Source: Lepiota brunneoincarnata
Taxonomy: Eukaryota; Basidiomycota; Agaricomycetes; Agaricales; Agaricaceae
Assembly (NCBI GenBank): GCA_023014365.1
Contig: JAEBUN010000008.1
Location: 62,001 to 126,000 of the forward strand
Length of the DNA stretch: 64,000 nucleotides
Reading direction: 5' to 3'
Shown here piece after piece: positions 52,101-63,190 of this stretch. How positions within the stretch are numbered: position 1 is the stretch's first letter; each line of letters starts with the position of its first letter. The position numbers and the translations under genes were made by a program. The notes under the pieces were generated by a model that was given only the letters and a program-made list of their open reading frames with translations, ran no database searches and was not told where the DNA came from.

Positions 52101-54803
52101 ATAATATCTTAATTTAAGTTAGTCTCTTGTTCTCCAGTAGATTTAGGCACTTACCGCTCAGCGAATTCCTCATATGTCCAGCGTGTTGGATAACCAGCAC
52201 AGCTGATTCGGATGGTCTCCAAAACGCCACAAGCTCGCAGCTGCCCAAGGACTTGTTGAGGCTGAAATTCCCAAGGCCTCTTTGCCTCGTTAGGCTTGAT
52301 GCACCGGATATAATGCACATTGGTTACTTTCAGTGTCTCCATCAAGGTGATCAGTGAGGCTTTGAAAATTGATCCTTGCGTGGGCTTCTTTGCAGCAAGC
52401 CCACCGCGCTTTGTGCTAGACGAAGCTGCTACCACTGATTGGGAAGATTGAGCAACAAAGGATAGACGACCAGGGTCGGGGATGACAGATGAGCGACGAG
52501 AGCCACCACTACCAGAATCCGAGGCGGGACCAGAGGGAGTGCCTCCACCCTCCGTGGCCTTTACGGAATTCAGAGCAGTATCCAGAACTTCCTTTAGGAA
52601 AGGGTTCCTCGTCGCGGCAAGTAAGGTCATATGTTCATCAGGAACGGTGTCTCGATTTTTTTCTAGGAAGCCTTCGACCTCGTATGTGACATCCAATGCG
52701 TAGTGTGCGATAGTGAATGAAGTGTTGCCGAACCTTGGTTTCTTGTAGACATTCCTAAATTCGGGTTTGCCGAGAATCTGGGCGTTAAGCTTCTGAAGGA
52801 AGGATGGGTCGGTACCGGAGGGGAGACGAGACTCTTCATCTAACAAGGCGAGGACACCTAATTTGCCTTCGATAACATCAATGCAGGGCTGATTATCAGA
52901 AAAGTCTATGAAAGTCCAGTTAATTTCTTCTTTGACGTATTCTTCTTGTTCAAGCTTGAAGACGTGGGAGTTGAACTGAACACGAATAAGCATTCAGGGA
53001 TCAAGACATGGTGGAAATGTGTTTACCTCTTGTTGAAGCTTCTCGTTGGCGTAATTGATGCTAAATTGTTCGAAAGAGTTCTACAAAGGTGGTCAACCGA
53101 TGTCCGCCGACTACCGTTTGCGTAAAAATTACTTTCTGGAAGTGTTCAAAGCCATAGATGTCTAAGACACCAATGAACATCTCAGCTCGTTCTGTTGCAT
53201 CACCATTTTCCCCGGCTAAGCTCTCGTTGACGATGGCTACCAGCCACTCGAACATACAGGCGTATACGAATTTCGCGACAGAATCACGAACAACCGTGGC
53301 CTGTGCCGCATTTAAAGCCGTCACAATTTTCTCAGAGCGTGTGATGATCTGTTTCTTGATAGTCCACTTCTTGAAGTCCGCGAGATTTACACCAAAGAAC
53401 CTCGTCGCAAGTACTAGAGCGGGGTCATTATCATCAATGTTGCAATCAGTCCGCGCCGAGGTGATCTTGATGTTGCCCAGGTGAAGTAACGCAGCTAGTA
53501 AACGGAAGACAGCCCATTGTTTCTCGACAGAGATGCCGACAGTCGACAATGCTTGCTGGGTTAACCTGAACTCTTCAGCATCATCAACTCCAAGGATCGG
53601 TGTTGACGCTGGACCCCCTTGCTTCAGGTAATGGAATTTCGTAATGTCCGTATCGAGCCCAAGATCCTTCCGCTCCTTTGAGGGCGCACCAGTGCAAAGC
53701 TGATAGAAGATGTGGTAATTTCTCTCTGTTAGAGGCTGAAACACCACTCTCGAACGTTCGAGGAGATATGTGCGTATACGTGCACCAACAATCTCCTGCT
53801 TTCCGTCGAAGAGAATCTGTGGGGCAGGTGAGAACATAGTCTGACTGACGCAAACCATGCGACCGAACCTGGATGTACTTTCCGAAACGGGAGGAGTTAT
53901 CATTACGCGTTGTCTTTGCGTTTCCGAACGCCTCGAGAATCGGGTTAGTGGCAAGAATCTGCTTCTCGATCTCGCTGGATTCATCCAGAGAAAACTTGGA
54001 TTTTGACTTGGAATTTGAGTCTGGGGGATTCACAGAGGCGAGGTAGCGCATGATAAATTTTGCCTACACCGGCGTCAATCTTCAAATTCCCTGCCACGAA
54101 CGATAGTATGCTCACTGATTCTGTCTTGCCGGCACCACTGCAGCAAGGATAAGGAACCAGGAAGCAGGGGAAGGACAGTAGACGTACCTCTCTCCCGAGA
54201 CAATAATGGTCTGCCCCATTCCCTCCTTACGCATAGCAGTATATGCATCTTCGGCGATAGCGAACAAATGTGGCTCCAGGTCTCCCCTTTTCCGGCCGCT
54301 GTACGCTTGAATAATTTCAGGACCATAGAGGGTGACACGTTGGAACGGATTAACAGCAATTAAGACAATTCCACTGTATGTGTAGATACTGTGTTGGGCG
54401 TAACGATTCCGGATGGTATGCAGAACTGTTGGCTGTCAGCCACACAAGCAATTTTTCCGAGGGGAAAACCCACCGGAAGGTTCGTTGAGATGTGATAATG
54501 TGGCCAAATCATCTGCCGTCTCTAACAGGGGGGGATTGCGCAGTGGTGGGAGGCCTTCCTTGCTATCCTTGATCTCCTTCCCGGTGGTATTGATGGTAAT
54601 TTCCTATTAAACAAAGCATAAGAGGATTTACAAGGTTACTTGAAACGGAATCTGGGAAAGACCTTTCCGCGTTCATCCACAAAAACAAGCTTGATATTGT
54701 CGTCAGCGCCCTTGGTGACAAAGACAACCTCAGCCGATATCCAGGCTTGATCTTTATCCTCAAACCAGACGCGGGTCCCTTTGCTGTAGATGTTCTCCGC
54801 CAT
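49166..54803 (-). CDS. MYO2: Class V myosin heavy chain (Myo2 type)
   Basis: This actin motor carries secretory vesicles and organelles to growing tips. The ATG at 54803 begins [20 protein letters not shown] (SH3-like start). The motor keeps the P-loop [10 protein letters not shown] (split by an intron near 54180-54120), [20 protein letters not shown] with RFGKYIQ, a switch-II region [19 protein letters not shown] and [20 protein letters not shown] in the actin-binding lobe. A Ser/Gly-rich loop-2-like insert lies near 52400-52550. IQ motifs run over about 52000-51380, followed by a coiled coil (about 51370-50930) and a cargo-binding DIL domain (about 50220-49530). The tail [20 protein letters not shown] ends at 49166. 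Size, order and motifs fit a complete myosin V. Confidence 0.95.
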
Positions 54804-56373
54804 GGGGTTGGTGAAGAGGGGCTAGCGATGCCCTGGTGAAAAGTGATGGATGACTGCGCGTGTATGAATGATGATGTGTGGTTGTTTGTCGGGTGAATCG
54901 TGATGGTAACAGGCGAACACTATATTATAATGTGACTAACACGCTCTTTTATGCTGCCGGTCATGACTTTCAACAATGCCTTTATGAGTCCTCTGCTGAC
55001 AATCTACCGCTGTTGGGCTCGTCTTTTGGGTTATCCTGGTAGTTCTTCGCCCCGTCTCGCGCTTCGGGTGACAATTAGCCTATTTGGCCAGAGTTGATCT
55101 TTTCAGCCCAAGAAAATCTACCACAACAGATTGGGGCCTCCTTCCTTCATTTTGCGGGTGATCCTTTCGGAATCATACTCTCGGTAAAATTCCCTGCTTT
55201 CTTGACGGGGAACATATCGCACTGCATTCTTACACGCACACTTGTCGCTCTCTGCTTTCGTTACGCAACTCGGTTGATCACCGCCTGATTACAGTATATC
55301 AGCTGGCTGGCGCAAAAGCTTCCTCCATTTGGCTTACCCTCGCTAGTCACTATGCGTATTTCGTATTTATTTGGTATCTGACATTGGGGAATGGATCCCA
55401 AAAGTGGGCTCGATTTGGATTCCAAGTTCCATGTTCCAGTAGGTAACGCCCTCCGTTACACCCACCACAAGCTTGCTACTCTGTCTCTCCAGATGATGGC
55501 CACTGCCGCTGTCACATTTTTTGCTCCCATGCATGATCTTTATTGACCTGGTCCTCTGCTTGATTTGCTGATGAAATAACGAAAGCTTTCCCCAACTTCC
55601 ACTCACTATTCGACACGAGTTTGGAACTTGTACTTATATATTTCAGTGCTTTGCTAATTCCACATTGACGGGAGTTGCTGATGTACCACGTTCCTCTCGG
55701 TGGCCTAAATCAGCAAATGCCCATAGAGCCATGTGGTATGCAAACCATGTCTTTGTGTTGACTTCCACGATTCCTGATCAAAATCAAATCCTTAGTACAG
55801 TTGTGGACAATCAAAGCCAACCTAATAATAGTGATGAGGCTCCAACAAGTTTCCTCATCAATGGATAAGTTACCAAAGCACCAGATGACCTAGTCTGTCT
55901 AATCCATACACTAACAAACACAATTTCCTGCCATGCCAGGGAGAAAAGTTTTTTCTCCACCTTTCTTGCTCGGATACTCTCCTTGCACCTAATCCTTGCA
56001 AGTTTTTTGCTTCCACCCACCTACTCCCCAGTGATGTGGTACAGCCACTCAGCATCCATTTTGGACTGCTCAGTTGGCCCTGCCAATTGCTTGGACCTGG
56101 TGGTTTCTTCACTCTGACTACCTCTTGGCAAGGTGACAGCCATTCCCCTCTTTGCCTCCTTGCTTGGAGATCCTCTCAGCCTTCACCAGAGCATCTTCCC
56201 CATTAGTCATGTAATAACCAGAGACTTATGCCTCCCAACCACTGGGACCTTCCATAAGCCAAACAATCACCCACTGATTGTTCACAAGTCATCTTCACAC
56301 TTTCTTATCCAAATGAACTCCTATTTTACCTACTAGCTATAATGTGCAAAGAATTAACTTATACAAAGATGGG
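54804..56373. other. Intergenic region without recognisable genes
   Basis: The first 300 bp should hold the myosin promoter and 5' leader. Beyond about 55600 the sequence becomes AT-rich and CpG-poor like the repeats to its right. Small open frames on both strands (for example 55665-55868 and 55811-56112) have no recognisable domains. I see no RNA gene. Confidence 0.45.
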
Positions 56374-56378
56374 CTTAA
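56374..56378. repeat. Target site duplication of copia element, left copy
   Basis: CTTAA directly precedes the left LTR and is matched by CTTAA at 62535-62539 after the right LTR, the 5-bp duplication expected of LTR-retrotransposon integration. Confidence 0.92.
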
Positions 56379-56731
56379 TGTTGAAGCAGCGAGGCATAAG
56401 CAAAGTGGCACTAGACACTCACATTGTAGCTTGAGAGAGTTGCTGAGAGAAGATAAAAGCAAGTTGTAGAGCAAGTAGATTGTTCTAAGGTAATACAAGA
56501 AATGTAGAGCCATATTTATACTTGTCAGAGTCCACAGCATGTACTACTCATGTAGAGACAAAAGGAGTCATACGTATGCATAGTGAATCATAGAGGTCAA
56601 TGCAGTCAGGACAAGCGAATAGCATTTCAAGCTCAAGACTACATATGACTAGGCATATGTCATAGGTGTAAAGGTGTGAGCACAAGATGGCGTCAGCAAT
56701 CAGAAAAGGAAAATATAAATTATTTTCAACA
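56379..56731 (-). repeat. copia 3' LTR (relative to minus-strand element)
   Basis: A 353-bp copy with TG..CA ends. On the minus strand it contains a TATAAATATGG promoter-like box (complement of 56510-56520). It differs from the partner LTR at 22 positions, with no indels. Confidence 0.95.
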
Positions 56732-56742
56732 TTCCCCCTTGC
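56732..56742 (-). other. copia polypurine tract
   Basis: Immediately inside the 3' LTR the minus strand reads AAGGGGGAA, abutting the LTR start TGTTGAAA. This is the expected position and composition for the plus-strand priming tract. Confidence 0.75.
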
Positions 56743-56762
56743 TCAGATGTCGGGAAGAGGAA

Positions 56763-57440
56763 TTAGGAGGTAGAGTTTGTAAACTCAATACCTAACAAAG
56801 GATGGAAATGTTCAAACTTTGTTTGACCTAGGTTTTTTGTCAAGAGATCAGCAGGATTTTCAGTCCCATCAATCTGAGATACCACAATCAGTTTATTTTC
56901 AATGCATTCTTGAATATAATGACATCGGATATCAATATGCTTTGATTGTCTTTCCATTGCAGGATTAATGCTCAAGAAGATAGATCCCATATTATCACCA
57001 TTCAAGGGAATAGCAGGAAGTTGAAATGTAAGCTCACTTAATAAGGAGCATATCCACATAAGCTGACAGCTACAATCAGAAAGAGCCATGTATTCCGCTT
57101 CAGTGGAAGAGAGTGTGACTGTTTTTTGCTTATGGCTAAGCCAGGAAACAGCACCAGAAGCAATATTGATGAAATTCCCAGTTACAGATTGTTGCTTAAT
57201 TGGATCTGATGCCCAATCTGAATCAGAGTAACTGATAATACCTTCACCCTTCTTTCCATCATAGACAATTTGATAGTTGGGTGTGCTGAGCAAATAGCAA
57301 CAGATATATAGCACTTTATCATAATGCTCTTGCTTAGGATTCGCAGAAAATTGCACTAGATTGGTGATAGCATATGCGATATCAGGTTGTGTGCCAATCA
57401 TTAGGTACATCAAAGAACCAATGATCTGTTGGTACTTCAT
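56763..57440 (-). pseudogene. copia RNase H domain
   Basis: The open frame holds the copia RNase H: MKYQQIIGSLMYLMIGTQPD and IAYAITNLVQFSANPKQEHY at the RT-RNase H connection, then YSDSDWASDPIKQQSVTGN with the first catalytic Asp. WLSHKQKTVTLSSTEAEYMA carries the catalytic Glu, and KHIDIRCHYIQECIENKLI the His/Asp end. It is separated from the RT frame by a one-base slip near 57485, so it can no longer be made as one polyprotein. The frame itself is intact. Confidence 0.9.
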
Positions 57441-57465
57441 ATGGAGATCTGGATCAACTTCTCTG

Positions 57466-58329
57466 TCATTTGTGGAAGGTCAGGTATCCAGTGGGAAGGG
57501 GAGTGGGAGCAGGTCGAGTAGTGACTCCAAAACACTCTAAGACCTTTTTCAAATAACTCCATTGGTCAAGGTATATCTTTCGATTTTTCCTATTGTGCAC
57601 AATATGCATACCAAGGAATTCTTTGGCTTCACCAAGATCCCAACAATTCCAACACTCCATAAATTCACCTTTCTTCTGTTTTAGAAGGGCAGAATTATTT
57701 CCCATGAAAAGCGCATCATTGATATAGACAACGGCAATTACTATATCACCAGTCTTTTTATCTTGAAAAATATATATGCCAGCATCAGATTTACATTGCT
57801 TAAAGCCAAGTGTCTGCATAGATTCAGACATCTTGCACCACCAGGCTAAGCCAGCTTGCTTAAGGCCATATAATGCACATTGCAACCTCCATACCAAATT
57901 CTCTTTGCTGGGGATGCGAAATCCTTCCAGTTGTTCCATATAGATTTCTTCATCCAGTTTGCTGTTTAGGAAGGCAGTTTTTACATCTAACACTTTGATA
58001 TCCCAGTTTTCAAGCGCTGCCAATGCAAGAAGTATTCTAGTGGATTTGTAGTGGACAACTGGAGAGAATAACTCATCAAAATCGATATCTTTGCTCTGAG
58101 AGAAACCTTTCGCCACTAAGTGAGCATGTTTACAGCCATCAGATTTCTCTGTGAAAACCCAATGGTTTTTGATAGCCTTTTGACCTTTCGGGAGTGGCAT
58201 CAAATCATATACTTTATGCTTCTTTAAAGCTTCTAATTCCTCAAGGCATGCCTTTAACCATTCATTGCGTGATGCTTTTGAAAGCTTCATTAAATCATGG
58301 AAATTGGTGGGTACACCTTCTTGTTTCAC
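57466..58329 (-). pseudogene. copia reverse transcriptase with altered active site
   Basis: The frame contains NEWLKACLEELEALKKHKVY, then DELFSPVVHYKSTRILLALA, LDVKTAFLNSKLDEEIYMEQ and WRLQCALYGLKQAGLAWW, all copia RT hallmarks. The active-site motif normally ends in Asp-Asp; here it reads VVYINDALF, so the first of the two is Asn (AAT at 57719-57721). The change from GAT follows a C in the preceding ATC codon, so it is a CpG to CpA transition. It should abolish polymerase activity. Confidence 0.92.
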
Positions 58330-58599
58330 AGTACAGTTGCGCCAACAAGTACTCTATGAAATCTACTCCTTGTTCTTGGCAAAGCCATTGAACATCTGGT
58401 TCCCCCTGAACCAGATATCCTGGTCCCCAAGGGAAATCAGGAGGAGTATGCCACATGCAGTTCATGAACATGTTCGATTTCCTCCAAATCATGTAATTGA
58501 CCTGGATGTCCATGGGTAGGATTCCAGCATGGATGATCCTTGGCTATATCATCCTTGGCTTTCCTCTTTCATCCTTGAGACAAATTGCTTCTCTCATAA

Positions 58600-60003
58600 T
58601 CTGGTCACTGGACAGGTTTAGGAACCCTAGCAGAGTGTCTCAGTTCAGGAGGAAGAGGTGGAGCTGGAGGAGATGGAGACCAAGAAGGCACACTAGGTGC
58701 TTCTGGGGTCATAGCTCTAGGAGTGTCTGGGGGTGATGGCAAATTGTTAGAATCATCAGTGTTAGGAGGATTATTATTAGAAGGAGGAATTGATGGTGGA
58801 GATGGAGGTCCACCTTGTGGTAAATCTGGAATGGGAGATTGGTCAAAGTTGGGAAGAGGAGGATTTAACTCAACTTGTTTCTTTTGTGAGGACTCTTGGC
58901 ATTTAGGAAATAGTCCTTCATCAAATTGGGCAGTAGGAGAGACATAAATAACATTGCCTTGGTTGAATCTAATAAACTGATAGGCTTTTGTTGCATTGTG
59001 GTAGGAGTACGTATGCTCCACAGCCAAATACTCTAAGGTAAGAAATATCTGGTTTCTTACCAATTGCCATTTTGATTAGGGTTTTCCATTTTAGACAAGA
59101 CATGGGAGTCCAGTTATAGACATGTACAGCTGTATCTAGCGCAAACTCCCAATAGGAAGGAGGAAGACAAGCTTCTAATTGCATGGCACATGTTTTGTCC
59201 ATTAACATTCTATTTAGACATTCCACTTGACCATTTTGTTGATGCACATTGGGTGCACTAGTCTTGTGTGTTATACCATGTTGTTTTAGGTAATCCAGGA
59301 ATTCTGATGACATATATTCTCCCCCACAATCACTGTAAGGGGACAGCTGGGTAGCCAGGTCCCAATCCTAGTGAGCTTAGCATACCGATCACCTGGTGTA
59401 TCTAACTGGTGTAACAGGTTGCCACTCATCTATTCTTACTCCTCTTCTGATGTAGGCTGCCTGATGGGTATTCTTAGATAGAACTTGATCTTGTGCTGTA
59501 AATAGTTGTTCTCTGATGTTCTAGGACATTCTGTAGTATTTATAGCACTGTCTGTAGTATATAGGCACAGGTTGGGGGGTGAAGCCCCTCACTTGATTAT
59601 CAACTTGGTTCCAGGCCCCTTATTCCCCTAACAATCACTGCATAAGCATGTGATTTTCTTCTTGAATTGTAACTCAACATTTGCTCTGAAGTCACAGAAT
59701 GCATGGAAGGCATCAGACTTGGCTTTAAGGAGTACTATCCAAGCATGAGAAGAGAAGTCATCTAAGAATGTTATCAGCCCATTTATATTTATGGTATGAG
59801 AGCACAGGTAGTTCGAGAAGATCTGTATGAATCAATTCTAGGAACGACAAAGCTTGTTTATGGGATTCTGTAAACATTTTCTGATGCTGCTTTCCCAAAG
59901 CGCAACCAGGACACATGGGATCCTTTCGGATACCAAATGGAGAACATCCCTGAGTATTTTTGGTCATATGTCTGAGTACTTCTTCTGAAGCATGACCAAG
60001 TCA
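58600..60003 (-). pseudogene. copia integrase, interrupted by solo LTR
   Basis: The GAG-pre-integrase zinc region reads WHC, stop, LGHASEEVLRHMTKN and CPGCALGKQHQKMF. After the inserted LTR, the core resumes with SDCGGEYMSSEFLDYLKQHG, THKTSAPNVHQQNGQVECLN and SYWEFALDTAVHVYNWTPM. The Arg usually following the catalytic Glu in NGxxER is Cys here. The stop at 60001-60003 is TGA where CGA (Arg) is expected. A Pro/Ser-rich linker ends at about 58605. Not functional. Confidence 0.88.
59329..59638 (-). mobile_element. Nested solo LTR with 5-bp target duplication
   Basis: A 300-bp sequence (59334-59633) interrupts the integrase codons. Its ends are TGTAAGGGGAC on the plus strand and TGTTAGGGGAAT on the minus strand, the short inverted repeats of an LTR. 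ATCAC flanks it on both sides (59329-59333 and 59634-59638). On the minus strand a TATAAATA box lies about 90 nt from the TGTTAGGGGAAT end, suggesting that orientation. No internal retrotransposon part remains, so it is a solo LTR left by recombination. Removing it restores the integrase frame across SDCGGEY. Confidence 0.92.
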
Positions 60004-60399
60004 ACAATGCCAGGTCTCCACAGAGGGACCCTTCAGGGAGGACATACTTTCATGAAGAATGCATTGTCCTTCAACCCAAAAGATAGTAGGGTGCAGGAAT
60101 GAAGGACAAGCCTGCAATACCTCTTTTCCTTGCATATCATGGAAAGTTATCTGATCCACATTTCCTTCTACTTTCCATCCTGTGCATAGCAGGGTTCCTA
60201 CAGAAAGTAGTCTTGTCATAAGTCCAGGACAGTAATAAACAGGAGTCAAGCGTGTAACTGCAACTTCTGATTTGTCACCATGTTGGATCTGATAGTGCAG
60301 GAGGATGGAGCCTATTCCTTTAATCATCAATGGTGCGTCTTCATTGGCGGTGCTAACCGGTCTGAAATTGCCTTCTTTGAGATCATCAAAGTCCTCTAA

Positions 60400-60570
60400 A
60401 CTCCCTGTGAAATGATGGGAGGCACCTGAATCTAAGATCCATTCAGCGCTATTGGGCTCAAGCGCTTTCTTCTTTCCCTTACATTTTGTGCACTTAGATG
60501 TATCACATGACATGCCACATATATTTTTAATGAAAGGCATACAAGAACGGTAGTTACTATAGTCCAAAGT
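60400..60570 (-). pseudogene. copia zinc-region and aspartic protease start
   Basis: The minus strand reads CGMSCDTSKCTKCKGKKK and, a few codons on, EWILDSGASHHFTGSLEDF. DSGA is the catalytic Asp motif of copia proteases, and SHHFTG is typical of the fold. The same frame stays open into the pre-integrase region until the TGA at 60001-60003. Confidence 0.85.
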
Positions 60571-60999
60571 GCTTACATGGGTGCTGGCATATCAGGCAGA
60601 GGAGTTCCCCAAAGTGTAGGGTCCTCCTCATCGAACTTGGGACTGTAAGCTGTTATCAGTGAGATTCATCTGCAAGAATCAATCTACACACATGTAAACA
60701 TTGTTATCCTCTTCCATTCCAGATATATCTTCCTCGTCATTATCCTCAAACATCTTCTCTACAGGTGGCAATGGTGTTTTCTCCCTTCCACTTGGAGTTA
60801 ACTCCACAAGTTGTCCTGCCTCTTTCATCCTTGTGTCATAAGATGCACAGGCTCTGGCCTTTGCAGATTCGAAAGGTCCCTTAGAGGAACTGGCAACAGG
60901 GGATGATGGTTTGGAACAGGAAGAGGTCGCAGGATTTCCCATGTGACCAGAAGGAACAGGCCAATTGTCAAAAGGAGTACGATCAGGACCAGTATGGTG

Positions 61000-61970
61000 C
61001 CTTGCATTGCAGATGTTTTTAATGAGGGTATGAGTAGATGGGGGGAAGGAAGGAAGGTTGGTGATCACTGGTGAACATATAGTGAATTGTCCCATAGCTG
61101 CCAGCAGAGTGCTTTCAGGAACCATCACTTTGGAAGCTTTCTTTCCTTTTCCACCACAGCATCCATGCTTCTTCTTCAGCTCTTCATTGGAGGAGTTTCT
61201 GGGGTTCCCCTGCTGCTACTGCTGCTTCTGCTGCCCTTGAGGTGCATTTTGCTGCTGCTGCTGCTGCTGGCATTGCTGCTGCCACTGGGGTTTGCCACCT
61301 TGACAGTGGACTCTGGAATTGTGGGCCATGTTAGCAGCAGTGGTGCCATTGTGCCTATTCCATTCATTTGTTATTTGGGTGTGTACATTATTGAAGGTGA
61401 TGCATGCTAACTCTGTAGTCAACAGAATTACACCCTGCAGATTGTCCCATGGAATACCATTGATCAGTGTCATCGCCCATAGGAGCGCTGGCACCTCCAC
61501 ATTTGCAGCATGCAATTGGTGGAACTTAGTGGCAAGATTTGAGATCTCAACACTTGGATTGGTAGTTCTGGACAACTGAAAGTTGAGGGTACTCTGGAAA
61601 ATGGTGAACATGGCTGAAGGGCCAGTAATACCATAGAGTGCTTCAAGGTGTGACCATAACTTGGCAGTGGTGTCTTTACCATCCTCAAGCAAAGTGTCAG
61701 AGAGATGGATCATGATGGCACTGTGGGCCTGCATATCACGCATTTCCCATGTGGTGATTTCATCTTGGTTTGTTACAGGTAACTGTGCTATCAGCAGCAG
61801 TGATGGTCATTCACATGGGGTGGAAAGACCTTCCATTTACAATGTCCCAAAGCCCAACACACTTGAAAGTGGCAGTCATGTGCTTAACCCAGGCAGAATA
61901 ATTTCCAGCACCAGGTAAGAATGGGGATGGAAGCAAAGATTGATCCATTAGAGCTAGTAGAAGACATAGT
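61000..61970 (-). pseudogene. copia gag remnant
   Basis: A start near 61968 (MSSTSSNGSIFASIPILT) runs into a frame change, after which GAGNYSAWVKHMTATFKCVG and LWDIVNGRSFHP resume the usual gag N-terminus. From 61743 a long frame has DTTAKLWSHLEALYGITGPS, then LNFQLSRTTNPSVEISNLAT and a Gln-rich tract (about 61210-61270, CAG repeats). The order fits copia gag (UBN2-like). It is broken by frameshifts and stops. Confidence 0.8.
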
Positions 61971-62169
61971 TCTAAATATAAAACTTGTTAGCAAACATGT
62001 GGCTAGTAAAGTGCAAACAATGTGGAAACGAGCCTGAAATCGTCTGTAGTGACGAGGGAAAGGACATGGTGTGGACTCATCAAGTTGGAACAACTCTTGG
62101 GCTCACAACAGGGTGATCCAGCTCATTGGTATGCAGTGTGTAATTGCACAAGCCAACAGGCAATCATTG

Positions 62170-62181
62170 GGGCCCATAACC
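62170..62181 (-). other. Putative copia primer binding site
   Basis: On the minus strand the 5' LTR end TCAACA is followed directly by GGTTATGGGCCC. A PBS is expected exactly here. I cannot name the primer tRNA with certainty. Confidence 0.5.
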
Positions 62182-62534
62182 TGTTGAAGCAGCAAGGCGT
62201 AAGTGAAGTGGCACTAGACACTCATGTTGTAGCTTGAGAGAGTTGCTGAGAGAAGATAAAAGTGAGTTGTAGAGCAAGTAGATTGTTCTAAGGTAATACA
62301 AGAAATGTAGAGCCATATTTATACTCATCAGAGTCCACAGTGTGTACTACTCATGTAGAGACAAAAGGAGTCATATGTATGCATAGTGAATCATAGAGGT
62401 CAATGCAGTCAGGATGAGCAAATAGCATTTCAAGCTCAAGACTACATATGACTAGGCATATGTCATAGGTGTAAAGGCACAAGCACAAGACGGTGTCAGC
62501 AATCAGAAAAGGAAAATATAAATTATTTTCAACA
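62182..62534 (-). repeat. copia 5' LTR (relative to minus-strand element)
   Basis: The 353-bp partner of 56379-56731, same length, TG..CA ends, followed by the CTTAA duplication. All differences from the partner fall at CpG-derived dinucleotides. Confidence 0.95.
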
Positions 62535-62539
62535 CTTAA
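62535..62539. repeat. Target site duplication of copia element, right copy
   Basis: CTTAA directly follows the right LTR and equals the five bases at 56374-56378 before the left LTR. Confidence 0.92.
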
Positions 62540-63190
62540 ATGATAGATTGCATTGGGAGCTTTCAAGCAAGCCTAAGTGGGTGACATTAGGATTCAGCAC
62601 CTTGATGTAAGCAGACTAGGGTTAGGGTTATCAACCATATAACTGGACAAATTGCCCTTACAAAATCTTCTCAAGCACCAGATCTCCATAGAAGCAATGT
62701 ATTGGCTTTTTCAGCAAAAGGGTACAGCTGCCACTCTGGAGGGTGTCTGAAAAGGGCCCTATGGGGACAAAAAGGGTATGTTGGATGGGCTAAGCTTGGG
62801 CTTGATACCCTGCATACATACAGTAAGGGACAAAACCCTTCCAATGATTCTTATACTTCAACAAATATGTTAATAACTGTCTACCTACTAAGGCTGAAAC
62901 CTTCATATTCTAATTAGGAATACCCATATGGCTCATATACTACCCTGCAAAATGTCATCATGTCATATGCCATTTTAGGAAGTTGGTGAATTAAACAATC
63001 ATTCAAGATCATTGGAAAGGTTTTTGTCTATCTCTACTCTAATTACACAATTTTGCTTATTACAGCCCAATAAGTGCAGATAAATGTCATGTGACTGATT
63101 GGAATAATGTATAAATACAGCTGCTGACTCCACTAGCTCACACCACTCCCCCAACTTTATTTTGCTAACTTACAATCTCTTTTTATAACT
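62540..63190. other. Unassigned repeat-like DNA
   Basis: AT-rich, CpG-poor sequence without a recognisable gene. A TATAAATACAG word at about 63110 precedes the Tc1-like fragment and could be its old promoter. Confidence 0.4.

Larger units (their letters stand above)
56379..62534 (-). mobile_element. Full-length but inactive Ty1/copia LTR retrotransposon
   Basis: The element has two 353-bp direct LTRs (56379-56731 and 62182-62534) that begin TGTTGAAGC and end TTTCAACA, flanked by the 5-bp duplication CTTAA. Its genes lie on the minus strand in copia order: gag (about 61970-61000), CCHC-type region and protease (about 60560-60420), integrase (about 60000-58600), reverse transcriptase (58329-57466) and RNase H (57440-56763). 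Integrase before RT is diagnostic of copia. Inactivating changes include an in-frame TGA at 60001-60003, a frameshift near 57485, an RT active site changed to YIND, broken gag frames and a 300-bp solo LTR inserted in the integrase. It is strongly CpG-depleted. Confidence 0.95.

Noticed and set aside
61058..61410. Plus-strand hydrophobic Leu/Phe-rich ORFs looking like a membrane protein
   Set aside because: They are the complement of the Gln-rich gag tract (CAG repeats read as CTG); no gene.
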